Assembly (NCBI RefSeq): GCF_029989365.1
Contig: NZ_JAPRAQ010000025.1
Location: 1 to 64,000 of the forward strand
Direction of reading: 5' to 3'
DNA from: Bradyrhizobium sp. Arg816
GTDB taxonomy: Bacteria > Pseudomonadota > Alphaproteobacteria > Rhizobiales > Xanthobacteraceae
DNA length: 64,000 nucleotides
The notes under the pieces were generated by a model that worked only from the letters and a program-made list of their open reading frames with translations, was not told the origin of the DNA and did no database searches. Position numbers and translations under genes: made by a program. The first letter of the stretch is position 1, and each line of letters starts with the position of its first letter. This document shows, in pieces, positions 59,569 to 64,000 of this stretch.

Positions 59569-60606
59569 TCAGTAGACGCGCGCGAAGTCACCTTCCTGCT
59601 TGATATCAGCGAACGCCGGGAAGCGCGCCTTCCACGCCGTGCCCTTGGCCGTGGTCAGCTGATTGAGCCGTTCCAGCACCCCGAGGCCATCCTTGCGCAG
59701 GCTGGCCGACACCGCTGCGCGGTCCGGAAAGTTCTTCAGGACGGCATCCAGCCAGATGGTGCGGCCCGCCAGGAAGCCGCTTGCGCCTGCGGCATAGGAG
59801 TAGTCGAGCACGCGCTCGAATTTTTCAGGCGCAGCGCCGCCCGACAGCAACACCCAGGGGATGCTGCGTTCGCGGCAGATATCACCGATCGCATCGAACT
59901 CCTTCTGCGCGGCCTTTGCTGCCGCGCCGCCGTCACGCGCCGGCAGGCTGTTGGCTGCAAGCGGGCTCTCCAGCTTGAGAAGATCGACGCCGTATTCAGG
60001 CTTGGCGAATTCGCGCACGCTGTCGATGACGAGGCCCGGGAGCTTGCCGGGCGATTCCACGTAATCGGCCGTGTGATTGGCGCTGCCGAGGAACGGGTAG
60101 ACCAGCAACTCGAGCACGTACGGGATATCGTGACGGGCGCAGTCTTCGCCGATTTCGCGCACGAAGCGCTTCTGGTGCTCGTTCACGGCGGCATCGGCGT
60201 CCGGCCTGTACCAGGCCAACACCTTGACGGCGTCGCCGCCCATCGCGCGGATCTTTTCCACGCTCCAATTGGTGATCGCGCGCGACTTGCGGCCGCCCGC
60301 GGTTTCCTCAACGCGGTGCTCTTCCAGCGTCATGATCAGGCCGCAGCGCGGCGGCAGCAGATCAATCGCGGCAGGCACTGCGAAGTTCGGGTCGAACAGC
60401 ATCGAGCTGCAATGCGGCGCGAGGTTCTCGACCAGGAGACGCTTGGCCGCCGTGACGTCGGAATATTCGACCTGGTCCCGCGTGATCCCCTTCGCCTTCG
60501 CGATGGCATCGAACAATGGCGGCCGCTGATCCAGCGCGACCATGCGAAAATGGCCATCCGCGTCAGCAAGCCGTGCCAGGCCGCGGTTCTTTCCAATCGT
60601 TCTCAT
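59569..60606 (-). CDS. class I aldolase of the LacD/YihT family
   Basis: The ATG at 60606 overlaps the kinase stop (ATGA). The 345-residue protein matches tagatose-1,6-bisphosphate aldolase (LacD) and sulfofructose-1-phosphate aldolase (YihT): FRMVALDQR near the N-terminus, GGDAVKVLAWYRPDAD, VDLLKLESP with the Schiff-base Lys (K211), IPWVLLSGGAAPEKF and AGASGFLAGRTIW. It cleaves a ketose phosphate to DHAP and an aldehyde. The neighbouring YihV-like kinase makes a 1-phosphate substrate plausible. Which aldehyde is formed remains open. Confidence 0.88.
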   Translation of the reverse strand: MRTIGKNRGLARLADADGHFRMVALDQRPPLFDAIAKAKGITRDQVEYSDVTAAKRLLVENLAPHCSSMLFDPNFAVPAAIDLLPPRCGLIMTLEEHRVEETAGGRKSRAITNWSVEKIRAMGGDAVKVLAWYRPDADAAVNEHQKRFVREIGEDCARHDIPYVLELLVYPFLGSANHTADYVESPGKLPGLVIDSVREFAKPEYGVDLLKLESPLAANSLPARDGGAAAKAAQKEFDAIGDICRERSIPWVLLSGGAAPEKFERVLDYSYAAGASGFLAGRTIWLDAVLKNFPDRAAVSASLRKDGLGVLERLNQLTTAKGTAWKARFPAFADIKQEGDFARVY

Positions 60607-61562
60607 GGCTTCGTCCTCATGAATACAAGACACTCGTTGATATCGGGGATTCCGTTACGACCGCCGGCGTGGCGGCATTTCATGGCGGCCGTCGCCGCCG
60701 AGAACGCCATGGCGGCGCGCACGTCGAGGCCGGCGCCGATCGCGAGCGCATAGGCGCCGTGGAAGACGTCGCCCGCGCCTGTGGTGTCGACGACGTCGAC
60801 GGCGTAGGCCGCCTGCCGGTGCAGCTGGCCGTTCTCGTACCAGCTCACGCCACCCTCGCCGCGCGTGACGGCGACGACGCGGCAGCCGAAACGCGCAAGG
60901 GCTGTGAGAGATTTATCTTCGGCCGAGCCGGCAAAGGCGGCGAGCGCGGGCTCGGAGAAGATGGCGTGGTCGGTCAAGGGCAGCAGCCGTTCGAATACCT
61001 CGGCATCGGCCATGTCGCCGTCGAGCACCGTCGGAATGCCGCGCGCCCGGGCTTCCCGGAACAGCGTCGCAGCTCCCTCCACCCAGCGCGGATCGGCCAG
61101 CACGGAGGAGGCGCGCGCGACGGCTTCGAGCGGAAGCCAGTCTGCGGTTTCCGGGTAAAGGCCACGGAAATTCACGATCTGCCGCTCGCCGGAGCTGTCG
61201 ACGATGACCCCGGACACGGACGAGCGGCCATCGGGAAACAGCCGGAAATTCTCGACATCGACGCCTTCAGCCGTGAAGGCCGATTTCATCTCATGGCCGG
61301 CGGCGTCATTCCCTGCCCGCCCCCAGAACGCGATGGATGCGCCGAGCTTTGCCACGGCCACGCTCGCATTGGCGGCCATACCGCCGCCGAGCGTGCCGTA
61401 CTCGACCGCCTTGATCTTCTCGCTTCCACCCGCGAACGGCCGATCGACGCGCCAGACCTGGTCGAGCGCGGACAGGCCGAGGCAGATCACGTGCACGGGC
61501 TTCGTGCCGGACGCGAGGTCGGCCAGCGCCGAGAGATCGTCGATGTTTGCCGACGCACTCAC
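60603..61562 (-). CDS. PfkB-family ketose kinase, YihV-like
   Basis: The GTG at 61562 overlaps the ATPase gene's stop. The 319-residue protein has GGGMAANASVAVAKLG and VDTTGAGDVFHGA (catalytic Asp). It resembles E. coli YihV (sulfofructose kinase) more than generic PfkB proteins. Shared blocks are VLADPRW, TVLDGDM, DHAIFSEPALAAFAG, VDVVDTTGAGDVFHGA and GGRNGIPD. K49, N131 and R159 line up with the YihV residues that, as I recall, contact the sulfonate. The context offers no proof of sulfosugar use. Confidence 0.88.
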   Translation of the reverse strand: MSASANIDDLSALADLASGTKPVHVICLGLSALDQVWRVDRPFAGGSEKIKAVEYGTLGGGMAANASVAVAKLGASIAFWGRAGNDAAGHEMKSAFTAEGVDVENFRLFPDGRSSVSGVIVDSSGERQIVNFRGLYPETADWLPLEAVARASSVLADPRWVEGAATLFREARARGIPTVLDGDMADAEVFERLLPLTDHAIFSEPALAAFAGSAEDKSLTALARFGCRVVAVTRGEGGVSWYENGQLHRQAAYAVDVVDTTGAGDVFHGAYALAIGAGLDVRAAMAFSAATAAMKCRHAGGRNGIPDINECLVFMRTKP

Positions 61563-62632
61563 CGCAAGACCTGTCCGTTGGATGCAGCGAACAAATGCGT
61601 TTTGCCCGGCTGCGGACGCAGGCTTAGGCGATCGCCGACCTTCGGCCGCAGCGCCGGATCGACCCGCGCGATGGCGGAGCCGCCGGCGACATCGAAATGG
61701 ATCAGCGTGTCCGAACCGAGCGGCTCGACCAGCTTGACGTTGATGGCGATGCCATCGGCAGCATCAGTGGCGATGGCAAAGTGTTCGGGGCGAATGCCCA
61801 CCACGGCGTTGCCGGCCTTGCTCAGGCGGCCAGCGGTCTCGCCGTCCAGTGGCACCACCGTTCCGCCCTGCGACAGGATCGCGCGCTCCTGACGCCATTC
61901 GACCGGGAAGAAATTCATCGCGGGCGAGCCGATGAAGCCGGCGACGAACTGGTTGGCGGGCCGCTCGTAAACCGTCTCCGGTGTATCGTATTGCTGGATC
62001 GTGCCGCTCTGGAGCACGACGATCCGGTCGGCCATGGTCATGGCCTCGATCTGGTCATGTGTCACGAAGACCATGGTGGTCTTCAGCTCCTGCGACAGCG
62101 CCTTGATCTCCGCCCGCACCTGTCCGCGCAGCTTCGCATCGAGATTGGAGAGCGGCTCGTCGAACAAAAAGGCCTTGGGATTGCGTACGATGGCGCGGCC
62201 CATGGCGACGCGCTGGCGCTGGCCGCCGGACAACTCCTTCGGCTTGCGATCGAGATAGGGCTCGATGTGCAGCAGTGCGGCCGCACGCTTCACGCGGGCG
62301 TCGATCTCGGCCTTCGGCGTGCCCCGCAGCTCCAGCGCAAACGACATGTTGTCGTAGACTCGCATGTGCGGGTAGAGCGCGTAATCCTGGAACACCATGG
62401 CGATGTCGCGCTGCGCGGCCTGCACGCCGTTGACGCGCTTGTCGCCGATATAGAGATCGCCCGACGAAATCGGCTCGAGGCCCGCGATGACCCGCAGCAA
62501 GGTCGACTTGCCGCAGCCGGACGGGCCGACGAAGACCACGAACTCATGGTCCGCGATCTCCAGATTGAGATCGGGGATCACGGTGAAATTGCCGTAGCGT
62601 TTGGTGAGGTTGCGGATCGAGATCGAGGCCAT
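61559..62632 (-). CDS. carbohydrate ABC importer ATP-binding protein (UgpC/MalK type)
   Basis: The 357-residue protein has Walker A GPSGCGKST, Q-loop VFQDYALYPHMRVYDNMSFALELRG, signature LSGGQRQR, Walker B AFLFDEPLSNLDAKLR, switch VTHDQIEAMTMADR, and a C-terminal TOBE/MalK regulatory domain (FIGSPAMNFFPVEW...AVVGIRPEHFAIA). It powers a CUT1-type sugar importer whose MalG-like permease is encoded at 63652. It overlaps the kinase start and lies 6 bases after the dehydrogenase stop. Confidence 0.95.
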   Translation of the reverse strand: MASISIRNLTKRYGNFTVIPDLNLEIADHEFVVFVGPSGCGKSTLLRVIAGLEPISSGDLYIGDKRVNGVQAAQRDIAMVFQDYALYPHMRVYDNMSFALELRGTPKAEIDARVKRAAALLHIEPYLDRKPKELSGGQRQRVAMGRAIVRNPKAFLFDEPLSNLDAKLRGQVRAEIKALSQELKTTMVFVTHDQIEAMTMADRIVVLQSGTIQQYDTPETVYERPANQFVAGFIGSPAMNFFPVEWRQERAILSQGGTVVPLDGETAGRLSKAGNAVVGIRPEHFAIATDAADGIAINVKLVEPLGSDTLIHFDVAGGSAIARVDPALRPKVGDRLSLRPQPGKTHLFAASNGQVLR

Positions 62633-62638
62633 GATCGC

Positions 62639-63643
62639 TCAGTCCAGCGCCAGCACGGGCTTGATCAGTTCGCCCTTGGCGAAGCGGGCGAAATTTTCGG
62701 GCAGAGCCTGTAGGCCGAACTCGCCGTCGACGAGGACGCGGTACTCGTCCTTGTATTTGCGCAGCAGCTCGACATTCGGCTCGAAATCCGAGACCGGGAA
62801 ATAGAAGGTCCGGATCATGTAAAAATCCTTGCGGCGGAAGACCTTGCCTTCCTCGATGGTCCAGGGCGCGGCGTTCTCGCCGACCAGCACCAGCGCGCCG
62901 CGCGGCAGGACCAGCTCGATGCCGAGGTTGCGCGCCGCATGGGCGCCGGAGCATTCCATGATGAGGGCGAAGCGCTTCGAAGTGTCGCCGACGGGATGCG
63001 CCTTTGCGCCAAAGGACCGCGCGATCTTCAGCCGTGCCGCGTTGGGATCGGCAACGTGGATGTCGTCGTAGCCGAGCGCGCGGAGCGCCAGCACGACGCC
63101 AAGACCGACCGGCCCCGCGCCCATCACGAGGACCGGCCCGGCCTCATTCGGCGGCACGACGCGGCTGACGAAGCGCACGGCGTGGCCCGACGTGCCGATG
63201 GTGTCGAGTAGCAGCGGCGCAAGGCTGTCCTCGATATCGTCAGGCACCGGCAGCAAACAGTTTTCCGGCACCGGCACATATTCGGCATAACCGCCCGGCC
63301 TGTTCCAGCCGATCAGGCTGGAGACTTCCAGGCACATCTGGGTATCGCCGCGCTTGCAAGCGGCGCAGTGGCCGCAGTGCAAGGGGATATAGACGGCGCA
63401 GCGGCGACCGTGCAGGCGATGACCGGGCTGCTCGACCACGCCAAAGATCTCGTGGCCCGCAGTGAACTCGGCGCCCTTGTGCCAGAGCTTGAAGTCGGAG
63501 CCGCACAGCGCGGTGCGCGAGACGCGGACGAGCACTTCACCTGTGCCGACATTGGGCATCGCGATGCGCTCGATGGTGATGCGGTCATTGCCGTGGAAGA
63601 CCGCGGCCTGCATGATCGAATTCGGACGGGGCGACACGTTCAT
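62639..63643 (-). CDS. zinc-dependent medium-chain alcohol dehydrogenase (sorbitol/threonine-DH-like)
   Basis: The start at 63643 (MNVSPRPNSIM) follows AGGTATCGAA. The 334-residue MDR protein shows the catalytic zinc site (RTALCGSDFKLWHKGAEFTAGHEIFGVV), the structural zinc site (CGHCAACKRGDTQMC) and the NAD fold (LVMGAGPVGLGVVLALRALGYDDIHVADP). The Asp after beta2 suggests NAD. It would oxidise a polyol or sugar to a keto compound. It lies between the permease and ATPase genes in the same operon. Confidence 0.92.
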   Translation of the reverse strand: MNVSPRPNSIMQAAVFHGNDRITIERIAMPNVGTGEVLVRVSRTALCGSDFKLWHKGAEFTAGHEIFGVVEQPGHRLHGRRCAVYIPLHCGHCAACKRGDTQMCLEVSSLIGWNRPGGYAEYVPVPENCLLPVPDDIEDSLAPLLLDTIGTSGHAVRFVSRVVPPNEAGPVLVMGAGPVGLGVVLALRALGYDDIHVADPNAARLKIARSFGAKAHPVGDTSKRFALIMECSGAHAARNLGIELVLPRGALVLVGENAAPWTIEEGKVFRRKDFYMIRTFYFPVSDFEPNVELLRKYKDEYRVLVDGEFGLQALPENFARFAKGELIKPVLALD

Positions 63644-63651
63644 TTCGATAC

Positions 63652-64000
63652 CTAGCCTTTCACCGCACCGAGCGTCAGTCCGGACACCAGCCAGCGCTGA
63701 ACCAGGGCCGCCAGCACCAGCGGCGGCAACGCGATCAGCGTCGCCGCAGCCATGAGGGCACCCCATTGCGTCGAGCCTTCGCCGATGAAGTTGAAGGCCG
63801 CCGCGATCAGCGTCTTGGTGTCGCCGTTGGAGAGCACCAGCGCAAACAGGAAGTAGTTCCACGAAAACACGAAGGCGAGGATCGCCGAAACGGCGACGCC
63901 TGATGCCACCAGCGGCAGCGCGATGCGCCAGAGGATGCGCGTGACGCTGCACCCATCCACCTGCGCCGCCTCGAACACGCTGCGCGGAATGCCGTCGAAG
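63652..64000 (-). CDS. carbohydrate ABC permease, MalG/UgpE type, 3' part only
   Basis: The minus-strand frame is open at base 64000 and ends with a stop at 63652-63654. The visible part reads GIPRSVFEAAQVDGCSVTRILWRIALPLVASGVAV, the EAA loop that docks the ATPase, then SAILAFVFSWNYFLFALVLS and a terminal membrane segment. It is the second permease of a CUT1 sugar importer. The first permease, binding protein and perhaps regulator should lie to the right of the window. The dehydrogenase gene starts 9 bases after its stop. Confidence 0.93.
   Translation of the reverse strand, partial: FDGIPRSVFEAAQVDGCSVTRILWRIALPLVASGVAVSAILAFVFSWNYFLFALVLSNGDTKTLIAAAFNFIGEGSTQWGALMAAATLIALPPLVLAALVQRWLVSGLTLGAVKG

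Noticed and set aside
58573..60753. 726-codon plus-strand frame
   Set aside because: It is antisense to the enolase-superfamily and aldolase genes and lacks any domain.
1..64000. CRISPR arrays, rRNA genes, replication origin
   Set aside because: No regularly spaced repeats, no rRNA-like sequence and no origin-type repeat cluster were seen on reading both strands.

Overview
The window looks like chromosomal DNA of a Bradyrhizobium-type alphaproteobacterium. It is GC-rich and gene-dense, with many periplasmic binding proteins and ABC importers, DUF3551, DUF2336 and DUF1697 proteins, small secreted proteins of the kind common in that genus, and GTG/TTG starts behind purine-rich ribosome sites. 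This is inferred from protein families and gene style; no species can be named from the sequence alone. I found no rRNA operon, CRISPR array or complete insertion sequence.

Positions 1-9.9 kb are a decayed island-like zone. It holds the 5' part of an IS4-type transposase gene running off the left edge, gene remnants (an SRAP/YedK-like fragment, a frameshifted small gene, a tyrosine-integrase C-terminus) and pieces of one CAU-anticodon tRNA gene: two 3' halves (4314-4362 and 6315-6363, exactly 2001 bp apart) and one 5' half (9763-9808). A periplasmic amidohydrolase gene lies between the two 3' halves. This is the footprint of repeated integration at a tRNA 3' end, followed by decay. DUF2971 and DUF2336 genes also lie in this zone.

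Positions 9.9-24.4 kb carry a TauE-like exporter, a 1021-residue winged-helix/ATPase/TPR regulator, and a three-gene periplasmic dehydrogenase (Tat-exported molybdopterin subunit, 2Fe-2S subunit, tri-heme cytochrome c) joined by ATGA overlaps. Small stress-type genes follow, then an ECF-like sigma factor with a SnoaL-like tail. A short copy of that sigma gene's 3' end sits about 800 bp away.

Positions 24.6-33.3 kb hold an MFS exporter, an SDR, a DoxX protein with an apparent frameshift, and a TetR regulator divergent from a catabolic/import operon (sugar isomerase, Gfo/Idh/MocA dehydrogenase, polar-amino-acid-type ABC importer). A perfect palindrome lies between the -35 and -10 of that operon's promoter, followed by a 26-codon leader ORF.

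Positions 33.3-41.3 kb hold two class III nucleotide cyclases, a run of four tiny genes directly upstream of the first cyclase, HutD, small proteins, and a TetR-CMD-SDR operon. Positions 41.4-50.2 kb hold the divergent operon (two orphan binding proteins of different transporter classes, an MBL hydrolase, a VOC protein), a methyltransferase, a GlxA-type regulator, a cytosolic/exported pair of muconolactone-isomerase-like proteins and an unusual L,D-transpeptidase.

Positions 50.3-58.1 kb are a livHMGF importer flanked by two unrelated binding proteins and a CoA-transferase. Positions 58.4-64.0 kb are a tightly overlapping sugar operon (MalG-type permease, Zn-alcohol dehydrogenase, UgpC/MalK-type ATPase, YihV-like PfkB kinase, YihT/LacD-like aldolase, enolase-superfamily enzyme) that continues past the right edge. 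The YihV-like kinase paired with a YihT/LacD-like aldolase makes it the best candidate here for an undescribed pathway.
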